A model generated the notes under the pieces. It saw only the letters and a list, made by a program, of their open reading frames with translations. It made no database searches and had not been told where the DNA came from. From contig JAHBXO010000014.1 in the NCBI GenBank assembly GCA_019636445.1, positions 57,358 to 121,357 of the forward strand: a DNA stretch of 64,000 nt, read 5' to 3'. Of this stretch, positions 28,908-37,587 are shown one piece after another; position 1 is the first letter of the stretch; the number at the start of each line of letters is the position of its first letter. A program made the translations under genes and the position numbers. Source of the DNA: Gemmataceae bacterium. GTDB taxonomy: Bacteria > Planctomycetota > Planctomycetia > Gemmatales > Gemmataceae.

Positions 28908-30272
28908 ATGTTCGCACTCATGACGATGGCGGCGGCCCTGGCGGTGCCACCCGCCGACGCCTGGACCGGCTTTCGCAACGACGGCAGCAGCCGCTCGGCC
29001 GCCCAATCGTTGCCCCTGACCTGGTCGCCGACCGAGAACCTCGCCTGGCGCGTTCCCCTTCCCGGCTACGGGCAATCGTCGCCCGTCGTCTGGAACGGCC
29101 GCGCGTACCTCACGGCCATCGAAGGGCCGGAGAAGGAGACGCAGCACGTCGTCGGCCTCTCGACGGTGAAAGGTGAACCACTTTGGCACAAAACCTTCCC
29201 CGCGACTCAGAAGGGGAAGAACAACCCGATGATGAGCCGCGCCGCCGGCACGCCGGTGGTCGACCCCGCCGCCGTCTACGCACTCTTCGGAAGTGGCGAC
29301 CTGTTCGCGATCGCCCACGACGGCACCTTGCTTTGGGAACGGCGCTTCGCGAAGGACTTCGGCGAGTTGAAGAACAATCACGGCCTCGGCAGCTCGCCGG
29401 CGCAGACCGACGACGCCGTGATCGTGCTGCTGGACCATCAGGGGCCGTCGCACCTCGTGGCCGTGGATAAACGGACGGGGAAGAATCTCTGGAAAGCGGA
29501 GCGGAAACCGCGGTCGTCGTGGACCAGTCCGATCGTGGTCGCAGTTGGCGAGCGTCGATTCGTCGTCGTCAGCAGCGGCGGCACGGTGACGGTTTACGAC
29601 GCGACCGACGGGAAACAGGTGTTCGAGAAGGACGGCCTTGTGGGGAATGCAATTCCCTCTCCGACCGCGAACGGGCCATTGCTCGTCATCGGTGCCGGCG
29701 AGAACCGGATGAAGCCGGACGCCGAGGCCACCGCGCGTTCCAACTGTTCTTTCCGGCTCAAACCCGACGGCTCGCTTGAACCGGTTTGGAGTGCGAAGCG
29801 CCTGGCGTGCGGCACGGCCAGCCCGGTCGTCGCCGGCGGCCACGCCTACTTCACCGACAAGAACGGCTTCGCGATCTGTCTCGACGCCGCGACCGGCGCG
29901 GAGCGGTATCGCGAACGACTCGACAACCAACAATAGGCCACGCCGATCGCAGCCGGCGATCGCATCTACTTCTTTGGCAAAGACGGCGTGACGACCGTGG
30001 TGAAGGCCGGGGCCGCGTTCGAGAAACTGGCCGCGAACCGGCTCTGGTCGGCGGCGGACTACGAGGCGAAGCAGGCGGCCGAAAAGAAATCGGTGCCCGA
30101 AACTCCGCCCGGCGGACGCGGCCCGGGCGGCGGCGCACCGATCCCGAAGGGGGAACTCGACGCGATCCGCATGTCGGCAGTCGGCCCGGTGGTCTACGGG
30201 GTCGCGGCTGTCGAGGGAATGTTCCTCGTCCGAACGGGCACGGAACTGTTCGCAATCCGTGCCACGCGCTGA
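28908..30272 (+). pseudogene. PQQ-type beta-propeller protein interrupted by one in-frame TAG
   Basis: The frame starts at ATG 28908 (GGAG upstream) with a signal-like start (MFALMTMAAALAVPPADA) and reads PQQ/YncE-like blades: WTGFRNDGSSRS, NLAWRVPLPGYGQSSPVVW, ASPVVAGGHAYFTDKNGF. After 342 codons it meets TAG at 29934-29936. The same frame then stays open for 111 more codons, beginning ATPIAAGDRIYFFGKDG, which is the expected next blade, to a stop at 30270-30272. In related proteins the residue before ATPI is usually tryptophan, so TGG to TAG is the simplest explanation. Alternatives are a sequencing error or readthrough. The upper fragment alone would lack the last blade. Confidence 0.85.
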
Positions 30273-30317
30273 CGACTGCGATTGACCTTTCCCCGCGCTT
30301 CGGCTATCTGGCGGGGG

Positions 30318-31457
30318 ATGATCCACCGATGCGTCGTCACCCTGGGCTGGCTGGTTGCGTTCGGGCTGGTTTCCGGCTGTGCCGGCAAGCCAACCTGCAA
30401 GCCATCAGATACCGAACGCGTCCGGCAAACGGTGCGCCGGGCTACCGCGCAACCGCCGGAAGTCGTCCCCGAACCGCTCGATCCTCCGTCGCCGCCGAAA
30501 TCGGTGCTCGTGCTGTCCGGCGGCGGCATGTACGGCGCGTACGCCACCGGCTTCCTCGCCGGCTGGGCCAAGACCGGCACGCGGCCGCAGTTCGACGTCG
30601 TCACCGGCGTCAGCACCGGGTCCCTCATTGCCACGGTCGCGTTCCTGGGCCCCGAATACGACGACGCCGCCCGCGAGTTCTATACCTCCATCCGCGCCTC
30701 GGACATCTACAAGCGCCGCGCCTGGATCTTCATCCCCGGCGCGGGATCCGTGACTTCGAGCGATCCGTTGAAACAACTGATCGCCTCGATCGTCGACGAC
30801 CGCTTCCTCGAACACGTCGCGGCCCAGCACCGGCGCGGCCGCCGGCTCTACGTCGGCACGACGAACCTCGAAACCCGCAAACTCGTCACGTGGGACATGG
30901 GCGCCATCGCCAGCCGCGGCGGACCTGAATGCACCGAACAGTTCCGCAGCATCCTGCTCGCGTCCTGCTCCGTACCCGGCATGATGCCGCCGGTGCTCCT
31001 GAATGTGTTGCGAAACAATCGCACCTTCCGCGAACTGCACACCGACGGCGGCGCGACCGCGCAGCTCTTCCTGCCGCCCGGCACGCTCTCCACCAAACCC
31101 GACGGTTCGCCCTCCGGCACCGACATCCACATCATCGTGGCCGGCAAGCTCTTCGCCGATCCGAACCCGGTCAAACCGCGAATCCTGGCGGTCCTCGGCG
31201 CGTCGGCCACGAGCATCCTCTACTCGCACTGCCGCGCCGAAATCTCCACGATCTTCTACCAGTCGAAGCTCACGGGCGGAAACTTCTGGCTGACCGCACT
31301 GCCGGACAGCGACAACGGCCAGCCGCTCGGCCTCGATTTCGACCCGAAGGAAATGGCGAGGCTCTACGAAGTCGGCTATTGCCACGGCATTGGCGGACCG
31401 GCCTGGATCACCGCCCCGCCGTTCGAAGGCGCAGCCACCGACCCGCCGCGGCAGTGA
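30318..31457 (+). CDS. Patatin-like phospholipase, lipoprotein
   Basis: 379 residues from ATG 30318, preceded by GCGGGGG. A lipoprotein signal ends VSGCAG with Cys21. The patatin domain has the oxyanion loop SGGGMYGAYATG (about 67-78), nucleophile motif GVSTG with Ser99, and the dyad aspartate in TDGGA (Asp243). Patatins hydrolyse acyl ester bonds of lipids. The lipid anchor and N-terminal proline-rich linker place it on an envelope membrane. Its stop lies three bases from the stop of the convergent giant gene, so there is no room for a separate terminator. Confidence 0.93.
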   Translation: MIHRCVVTLGWLVAFGLVSGCAGKPTCKPSDTERVRQTVRRATAQPPEVVPEPLDPPSPPKSVLVLSGGGMYGAYATGFLAGWAKTGTRPQFDVVTGVSTGSLIATVAFLGPEYDDAAREFYTSIRASDIYKRRAWIFIPGAGSVTSSDPLKQLIASIVDDRFLEHVAAQHRRGRRLYVGTTNLETRKLVTWDMGAIASRGGPECTEQFRSILLASCSVPGMMPPVLLNVLRNNRTFRELHTDGGATAQLFLPPGTLSTKPDGSPSGTDIHIIVAGKLFADPNPVKPRILAVLGASATSILYSHCRAEISTIFYQSKLTGGNFWLTALPDSDNGQPLGLDFDPKEMARLYEVGYCHGIGGPAWITAPPFEGAATDPPRQ

Positions 31458-31460
31458 GAA

Positions 31461-34400
31461 TCACTTCGCCACGTCAGCCCCCGGCCAAACCAATTCGTTG
31501 AAGCGATCCACCGGCTCCTTCGCGCTCCAGGCGATGCCGCGCAGGAGCAGCACGCGGAAGAGCGGATCGTCGAACGTGTGCGAATAGTGCCCGGGGATCG
31601 AGACGAAGACGCGACCCTTCCCGTGTTCGAGGCTCCAGAGCTGTGGTTGCGGGGCCTTCTCTTCGATCGCCGTCGCGAGGATGCGGTCCGGCTTCAGTTC
31701 GCCGACCATCTTCCAGTAGGTCTCGTCGATCAGGTCGAGCTTGTCGAAGTTGCGGAGCACCGGATGCTTCACGGACTTGTTCATGCTCATGGTCATCGCG
31801 CCGTGGCGGAAGCCGACGGAGCCTCGGCCCGCGAGGCCGATGCGCTTCGCGAACTCCGGGGCTTGCTGCCCGCCGTCGACGGCCCAGTGGATGAACACCA
31901 TGCCGCCGCCGCGTTCGAGGAAGGCGTCCACGTCGGCGGCGCGACCGGCGTTCCACGAGCCGTGCTGGAAGACGACCATCGCGTCGGCCTTCGCGAACTG
32001 CTCCTTCGACGGCCATTCCCACGCCGTCTCGACTTCGGTGTTGTCGGCCGCGCCGAGCAGTTCCTTCCACGCCTTCTGGAACGCCGGGTAGTCGTGTTCG
32101 CCGGGGCCGTGGTCCTTCGGCCCGGCGACGAGGACGATGCGGATCGGCCGAGTCTTCTCCGGGGGGTTCGGCGCGCCGGCGAGCATCGCGTTCACCTCGG
32201 CGACCGTGCGCGACTTCGGCCGCGTGCCAAGATAGTCGCGCGGCATACTCACCGGCGACGTGAGCAGGTATGTCAGCAAGTCCTTCATCCGCTCTGGGCC
32301 GAGTAGTTTCGGCAGCTCTTCCGGCATCGTCGAGACGGCCGACGCCTTCCGCGATTCGACTTCGGACAGCGGAACGGTGACGATCTTCCCGTCCTTGTCG
32401 CCGATGCGGAGCGTATCGCCGACGGCCTGCACGGCCCCGACGAGCGAGCGGCCGTCCTTCAGGTTCACGGTGTAGGTGAGGTGGTCCGGGTTGATCGCGA
32501 AGCTCGGCTTCTCGATGTCGCGCATCACGGAGGCGTAGTCGCGGTGGATCAGGTTCGAGAGGTCGGGGCCGATCGTCTCGCCCTTGCCGTGGACGGTGTG
32601 GCACTTCGAGCACGCCCCTTGTTCGCTGAAGAAGACCTTACGGCCACGCGCCCAGCTTCCGCCGGCGAGTTCCGGCGGCGGCTTCGGCGCGACCGGCTCG
32701 AGCGCCTTCGCAGAGGTATCTGCCCACGGGAGCAGGGCGCGATGCAGTGGGAACGGGCGGGGGCGGGGGTCATCGGACGTGAAATAGCGGATGGTAAATT
32801 GAAGATCGTCTGGATGATCGACCCTCATTAATTCAACAGTGACCGGTATCGTTCGCCCTTTCTGGGGTACGAACTCGATGGTATCTTTGACTCTCTCGCC
32901 GGTGTAGGAACCCTTTCGCGCGCCCGCACCTTTAGTCAACATTCGAGTTCTCAAGTGGCTCAGGTATTCGAACAAGACTTTTTCGGGTGCCGATTGATAG
33001 TCGAGCGATGATCCCGGCTGCACGGCGGGTCGAAGCATGTCCTGCAGGTTCAAATTCGCTTTCAGCGTGAGTTCACCATTCTGCTCCATCATCTTCCACA
33101 AACTGTCATGCGGCGCGCTACCGATTGTTAGCTTGCGCGACACTTCGAGATCGAGACTAGGCAGCCAGCCGCTCCAAATCACCTTCTCGCCAACGGTCCA
33201 AGTCGCTTCGCAGCCGCTCAGGTCGAACGCGAGATCGACCTGCGGATGCTGCTTGTCAGGGCCGGGCTTGCGGCCGAGGCCGGGCAGCGTCACCGCGTAG
33301 TGGACGGCGGCGGTGTGCGGATCGGTCGCGAGAATCAGCGACCGTTGGTCCGGCGTGAGCTGCGCCGAGCGCACCGGCACGTCGAAACGCGGGGCCATCT
33401 TCTCCGCCTGCACCACGGCGTAGCCGGGCCAGAGCGATTCGAAGCGGTCCCCGGCCCGAACGAACTTGCCGGCCGTCACCTTCGTCTGGCTGGCCACGTC
33501 CTTCAACAGTTGCGGATCGACGGGGCGGTCGAACTCGATGCGGATTTCGTTCGGCCCGCTTGGCCACGCCAGCACCGGCTGCGGCAGGTCACGGTCGGTG
33601 TAGCTGATCTTGTAGAGCTTGCCTTTGCCCGTCGGCCCGCTGCCCCAGTCCGGCCCACCGCTGTGGCACGCCACGAGGAGCGAGCCATCCGGCGTCAAAC
33701 AAACATCCACCGTCAGCATGTTCAGGCAGGCGAAGAGATCGGTCTTCGCGATATATCCATATCCGGCAGGCGTCTTCACGAGCTTCGTGCGGTAGAGCTT
33801 CCCGCGCGACTCGCCGGTGACGAACAGGTCGCCGGCCCAGTCCTTTGGTCCGAAGGTGGGGCCGTCCTTCCTCACCGGATCGTTGAAGTTAATGCCGCAC
33901 GTCGATTGGTGCTGCGGGCCGTAATCGAAGGTACTCGGCTCATCGATCACGTTTGGCAGGTGTTTCGGATGCCTCGGCGGGAAACCGTAGTGCCGGCCCT
34001 TCTGCACGTGCAGCAGTTCGTCGAGCGGGTTCCCGTTCGGCAGCCAGGTGGCCCCTTCCTGATCGGAGCAGAAAAGATCGCCGGCCGCGTTGAATCGCAT
34101 CCCGACAGGGAAGCGGATGCCGGTGGCGATCACTTCGCGCGACTTGAAGTCCGGGGCGACGCGCTGGATGGTGCCGCGTTCGTCGGAGAGCGAATACTTC
34201 GCGTTCCCGTCCTTGTCGAGCAGGTAGCCGTTGGCGTAGTTCGGCGTGCCGCGTCCGAACCAGATGGAATGGTCCTTCGGATCGACGGCGACGCCGATCA
34301 CGTCGATGTTCACGCTCCGTTCCTTCCAACCGCCGGCGACGACGATCTCCTTGTCGGCCTTGCCGTCGCCGTTCGTGTCGACGATCAGCAGCACCTGCCC

Positions 34401-35543
34401 CTGCGCGGCGACGAAGATCCCGTCGCCGTGCTTGTAGTTCGGCGGTGTGAGGTCCATGCCGATCGGTGACACGAGGATCTTTTCGTTCTTGTAGAAGAGC
34501 GTGGCCTTGTCTTCGAGGCCGTCGCCGTCGGTGTCCTTGAGGTGCCAGATGTTGCCGTCGTAGCCGAGCGCGACGAGCGTACCGTCGGGCTTGTACTTGA
34601 TGTTGTTGATGTTCGTGAGCTGGACCGGGAGTTCGTGGACGGTGAAGCCGGGGAGGAACGTCTGCACCGGCGGCGGGTCCTTGACGGAGACGAGTGGCGA
34701 GCCGCGCTCGTCGAGGTCGGGCGGAAACGCGTCCTTGAGGCCGGCGTACTTCGCGGTCAGGTAGCCGCGAATTGATTTCAGTTCGTCGCCGGAGAGCGTG
34801 CGGTCGAAGACGAGAAGTTCCGCAATGTCGCAGCGGCAGAACCCGGCGGCGAGTTGCGGACCGGGGCCGTTATTGTAGAAGCGGGCGCCGACGGTGATCT
34901 CGTCCATGCTGATGGGAAGGACTTGGCGGGCGCGCTGCCCTTCGGCTTGGCCGTTCAATGCGAGACGGACCGATTTCTCGGACACATTGGAAGTCAATTC
35001 AAGCACGATCGGCTCGCCGAAGGCACTCTGCTTCGTGCGCAGGTTTCCGGCACCGCCGAAGCCGGGGCCTTCGACGTTGAGCGCCGTGAAGCGCGGCGTC
35101 GGGAACGGGCCGAAGTCGATGTTCAGGCCGCTGGTGTAGTCGCGCTGGCCGGCGGCGTTGAACGCCATCATGCCGAGGAACGCGCCGGGGTTCTTCTTCG
35201 GCACGGCCACGAGGAACACGCTGAACGATTCGAGCTTGCGATCCTGCTTCACCGCCCGCAGGCAATCGTCCTGCCCGTCGAAGCGCACAACGGCGATGGG
35301 GCCGACCGCGTGGCGCGAGGGTCGGAACTCCGCGTTGGATTGCGTGACGTGCCGGCCTTTGCCGGAGGCGTCCCACCATTTCTCGACCTTGACGTCCTTG
35401 GGCGCCGTCGGACCATTCGACCGGCTGGCGTCGAGCCAGAGTTCGAGGCCGTCGCGCACGGCCATCTTCGGATCGGCCCACGGTTCGGCGGCGCAGGAAT
35501 GGGAAGCGACGAGTGCGACGAGAATCGCGGAGAGGAGTTTCAT
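31461..35543 (-). CDS. PVC-type heme-binding propeller with LamG-like and ThuA domains
   Basis: 1360 residues. A signal peptide (MKLLSAILVALVASHSCA) leads to a concanavalin/LamG-like domain (about 30-260; DGLELWLDASRSNG, AELLVFDRTLSGDEL). A sugar-dehydrogenase-like propeller follows (about 300-640; HLKDTDGDGLEDKATL, VDTNGDGKADKEI). A cytochrome c domain has the heme motif CSKCH at residues 978-982 and a likely axial Met in STMPEELPKLL. The C-terminal 250 residues are a ThuA domain (RIVLVAGPKDHGPGEHDYP, FIHWAVDGG, PGHYSHTFDDPLFR). Planctomycetes and Verrucomicrobia use such proteins outside the cytoplasm, probably in carbohydrate oxidation. AGGTGA precedes the start. Confidence 0.93.
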   Translation of the reverse strand: MKLLSAILVALVASHSCAAEPWADPKMAVRDGLELWLDASRSNGPTAPKDVKVEKWWDASGKGRHVTQSNAEFRPSRHAVGPIAVVRFDGQDDCLRAVKQDRKLESFSVFLVAVPKKNPGAFLGMMAFNAAGQRDYTSGLNIDFGPFPTPRFTALNVEGPGFGGAGNLRTKQSAFGEPIVLELTSNVSEKSVRLALNGQAEGQRARQVLPISMDEITVGARFYNNGPGPQLAAGFCRCDIAELLVFDRTLSGDELKSIRGYLTAKYAGLKDAFPPDLDERGSPLVSVKDPPPVQTFLPGFTVHELPVQLTNINNIKYKPDGTLVALGYDGNIWHLKDTDGDGLEDKATLFYKNEKILVSPIGMDLTPPNYKHGDGIFVAAQGQVLLIVDTNGDGKADKEIVVAGGWKERSVNIDVIGVAVDPKDHSIWFGRGTPNYANGYLLDKDGNAKYSLSDERGTIQRVAPDFKSREVIATGIRFPVGMRFNAAGDLFCSDQEGATWLPNGNPLDELLHVQKGRHYGFPPRHPKHLPNVIDEPSTFDYGPQHQSTCGINFNDPVRKDGPTFGPKDWAGDLFVTGESRGKLYRTKLVKTPAGYGYIAKTDLFACLNMLTVDVCLTPDGSLLVACHSGGPDWGSGPTGKGKLYKISYTDRDLPQPVLAWPSGPNEIRIEFDRPVDPQLLKDVASQTKVTAGKFVRAGDRFESLWPGYAVVQAEKMAPRFDVPVRSAQLTPDQRSLILATDPHTAAVHYAVTLPGLGRKPGPDKQHPQVDLAFDLSGCEATWTVGEKVIWSGWLPSLDLEVSRKLTIGSAPHDSLWKMMEQNGELTLKANLNLQDMLRPAVQPGSSLDYQSAPEKVLFEYLSHLRTRMLTKGAGARKGSYTGERVKDTIEFVPQKGRTIPVTVELMRVDHPDDLQFTIRYFTSDDPRPRPFPLHRALLPWADTSAKALEPVAPKPPPELAGGSWARGRKVFFSEQGACSKCHTVHGKGETIGPDLSNLIHRDYASVMRDIEKPSFAINPDHLTYTVNLKDGRSLVGAVQAVGDTLRIGDKDGKIVTVPLSEVESRKASAVSTMPEELPKLLGPERMKDLLTYLLTSPVSMPRDYLGTRPKSRTVAEVNAMLAGAPNPPEKTRPIRIVLVAGPKDHGPGEHDYPAFQKAWKELLGAADNTEVETAWEWPSKEQFAKADAMVVFQHGSWNAGRAADVDAFLERGGGMVFIHWAVDGGQQAPEFAKRIGLAGRGSVGFRHGAMTMSMNKSVKHPVLRNFDKLDLIDETYWKMVGELKPDRILATAIEEKAPQPQLWSLEHGKGRVFVSIPGHYSHTFDDPLFRVLLLRGIAWSAKEPVDRFNELVWPGADVAK

Positions 35544-35577
35544 CGATCACCTGCGGGGAGGGACAGGTGGAAGGGTC

Positions 35578-36945
35578 TTATTCGCCCTTCCATTTCTGGA
35601 GATTGCGATACAGCGTGCGTTCGCCGATCTGGAGGAGGCGGGCGGCTTCCTCGCGGTTGTTGCCGGTCAGCTCGAGCGCCTTCTCGATGTAATAGCGCTC
35701 GACATCCGCGAGTGGCCGGCCGACGAGCGAATCCGCCCCACCGCCGCCGCCCATGGGGGCCGACGCCTGCATCGATTCGTCCGGCAGGTCGTCCGCGCCG
35801 AGCGTACCGTCGGTGTCCAGCAGCACCATGCTCTCGAGCGTGTTCCGCAGCTCGCGGACGTTCCCCGGCCACGGCGCCGCGAGGAACGCCTTGCGCACCG
35901 CCTCGGACACCTTCGGCACCGTCTTGCCGTGCTTCGCGGCGAGTTCCCTCAGGAAGTGATCGGTGAGCAGCGGCAAGTCGTCCTTGCGTTCCCGTAGCGG
36001 CGGCAATCGCACGACGGCGACCTTCAACCGGTGCAGCAGATCGAGCCGGAACTTGCCGTCCTTCACCATCTGGTCGAGGTCCTTGTTCGTCGCCGCGACG
36101 AGCCGCACGTCCACCTTCACCGGCGTGTTCGCCCCGATGCGCGTCACCTCGCCGTTCTCCAGCGTCCGCAGCAGTTTCGCCTGCAAATTCAAGGGCATGT
36201 CGCCGATCTCGTCCAGGAAGAGCGTGCCGCCGTTGGCGTGCTCGAAGCGGCCCTTGCGCTCCCCCTTCGCGTCCGTGAACGCCCCCGGCACGTGGCCGAA
36301 CATCTCGTCGTCCAGCAGGTTCTCGTTCAGGGCGGCGCAGTTCATCGCGACGAACGGCTTGGCCTTGCGCGGGCTGTTCGTGTGCAGCGCCTTCGCGACG
36401 AGTTCCTTGCCGGTGCCGTTCTCGCCGAGCACCAGCACCGTCGCGGAGGTGGGGGCGAACGCCTTGAGCTTCCGCAGTACGTCCTGCATGCCGCGGCTGT
36501 TGCCGACGACGCCTTCGAAGCCGAACTTCTCGTCGAGCTGCCGGCGCAGGTCCCGGTTCGCCGCCGCCAGTCGCACGCGCTCGGCCGACTTCTCGACGAT
36601 CGCCCGAATCTCGTCGTTGACGATCTTGTCCTTGACGAGGTAGTGTTCGGCACCGAGCTTCATCGCCTCGACGGCCGTCTTGATGTCGCCTTGCCCCGTG
36701 ATGACGTACACGGACGCGTCCGGCAGTTTCTCGCGCACGAGCTTGACGATGGCCAGCCCGCCGACGTCGGCCATGTTGAGGTCGGTGAGGACGACTTCGT
36801 ATTCGCCGGTCTCGATCTTCCGGCTTCCGTCGGCCCCGCTATTGGCGACGGTGACGGCGTGCCCCTTCCGTGCCAGGACTTCGGCCATCGTCTGAGCGAA
36901 TGCCTTGTCGTCGTCGACGACGAGCACGCGAACCGGATCGGACAT
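35578..36945 (-). CDS. NtrC-family sigma-54 response regulator
   Basis: 455 residues. Receiver domain 1-120 with acidic pocket VVDDD, phospho-acceptor Asp55 (LTDLNM) and Lys105 (VKDK). AAA+ domain about 145-375 with Walker A GENGTGKE (174-181), the sigma-54 loop GAFTDA (221-226) and Walker B TLFLDEIGD. The Fis-type helix-turn-helix is at the C-terminus (ALELTGNNREEAARLLQIGERTLYRNLQKW). The fifth residue of the GAFTGA loop is Asp rather than Gly, a natural variant in some activators. No kinase partner is adjacent; the histidine kinase at the left edge is 34 kb away. Confidence 0.95.
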   Translation of the reverse strand: MSDPVRVLVVDDDKAFAQTMAEVLARKGHAVTVANSGADGSRKIETGEYEVVLTDLNMADVGGLAIVKLVREKLPDASVYVITGQGDIKTAVEAMKLGAEHYLVKDKIVNDEIRAIVEKSAERVRLAAANRDLRRQLDEKFGFEGVVGNSRGMQDVLRKLKAFAPTSATVLVLGENGTGKELVAKALHTNSPRKAKPFVAMNCAALNENLLDDEMFGHVPGAFTDAKGERKGRFEHANGGTLFLDEIGDMPLNLQAKLLRTLENGEVTRIGANTPVKVDVRLVAATNKDLDQMVKDGKFRLDLLHRLKVAVVRLPPLRERKDDLPLLTDHFLRELAAKHGKTVPKVSEAVRKAFLAAPWPGNVRELRNTLESMVLLDTDGTLGADDLPDESMQASAPMGGGGGADSLVGRPLADVERYYIEKALELTGNNREEAARLLQIGERTLYRNLQKWKGE

Positions 36946-37127
36946 GATGCACCTGCGGGATTGCGAAGGGGTATTCTATTTCCGGAAGGAGGATCGGCCG
37001 GTCATGAAAAGGCAGAACGATGCGTGTCAAAACGAATTCCCGGAGTAGGACGGAGTTGCGGGGGAATTAAAGACGGAGTAGTGTAATTCGGACGTGAGAA
37101 ATCGTTGAGTAGGTAGAGGTATTTGAA

Positions 37128-37511
37128 ATGCCCTCGTTCCGTAAGAAAGGGTATTTGTCACTTTGGGCAGGCAATGATAAGCCAGCAGCAGGGTCCGACA
37201 TCTTATGTGACCGATGTGGTGTGCAATCATATGACATCGATTCTCAAGAATCCATATCGTCTGGTAGAAGTGGCAAGCCAATCTACATTCTAAGACTTGT
37301 AGAGAAGCTATCATATGCGTCGACATTTCTACCGGAAGTGAAAGCGCGGATCGAACGACTGGGCATCAAGAGCGCAACCTATGTATTGTGCCAGTATGAT
37401 TTCGCATATGACCCCGATAAGGTCCTCGTAGAAACGTCGCCAGACCCTGTGTTCTTGGGCGTTTTTCGATGGAACCTAGATCAGAATAAATTGAAATCTC
37501 TCTACGGATAG
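37128..37511 (+). CDS. Imm22-like orphan immunity protein
   Basis: 127 residues, no signal peptide, so cytoplasmic. KKGYLSLWAGN at the start, LVEKLSYASTFLPEVKARI in the middle, and the end AYDPDKV...PVFLGVFRWN follow the pattern I know for Imm22 (formerly DUF4284): a Y-x-SLW-x-GN start, an L-x-x-x-SYS-x-SF helix, a strand ending YDF-x-Y, then FLGVF. The gene is visibly AT-richer than its neighbours and lacks the strong third-position G/C bias, suggesting recent acquisition. AGAGG lies nine bases upstream. No polymorphic toxin or secretion gene is adjacent. Family assignment is by memory of the pattern and is moderate. Confidence 0.65.
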   Translation: MPSFRKKGYLSLWAGNDKPAAGSDILCDRCGVQSYDIDSQESISSGRSGKPIYILRLVEKLSYASTFLPEVKARIERLGIKSATYVLCQYDFAYDPDKVLVETSPDPVFLGVFRWNLDQNKLKSLYG

Positions 37512-37561
37512 CAAAGGCCGATTGAAATAATATTTCCTACCGTTCCCAATCACGCTCACGC

Positions 37562-37587
37562 GGTGGGCCTCGAAGACTCGGCCCACC
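37562..37587 (-). terminator. Hairpin directly after the DUF4185-like gene
   Basis: Stem GGTGGGCC/GGCCCACC (37562-37569 and 37580-37587) around a ten-base loop, directly abutting the minus-strand stop codon. No T run follows, so termination may depend on other factors. Confidence 0.55.

Noticed and set aside
29934..29990. Frameshift as the cause of the split propeller gene
   Set aside because: Both parts are in the same frame; only the TAG codon separates them.
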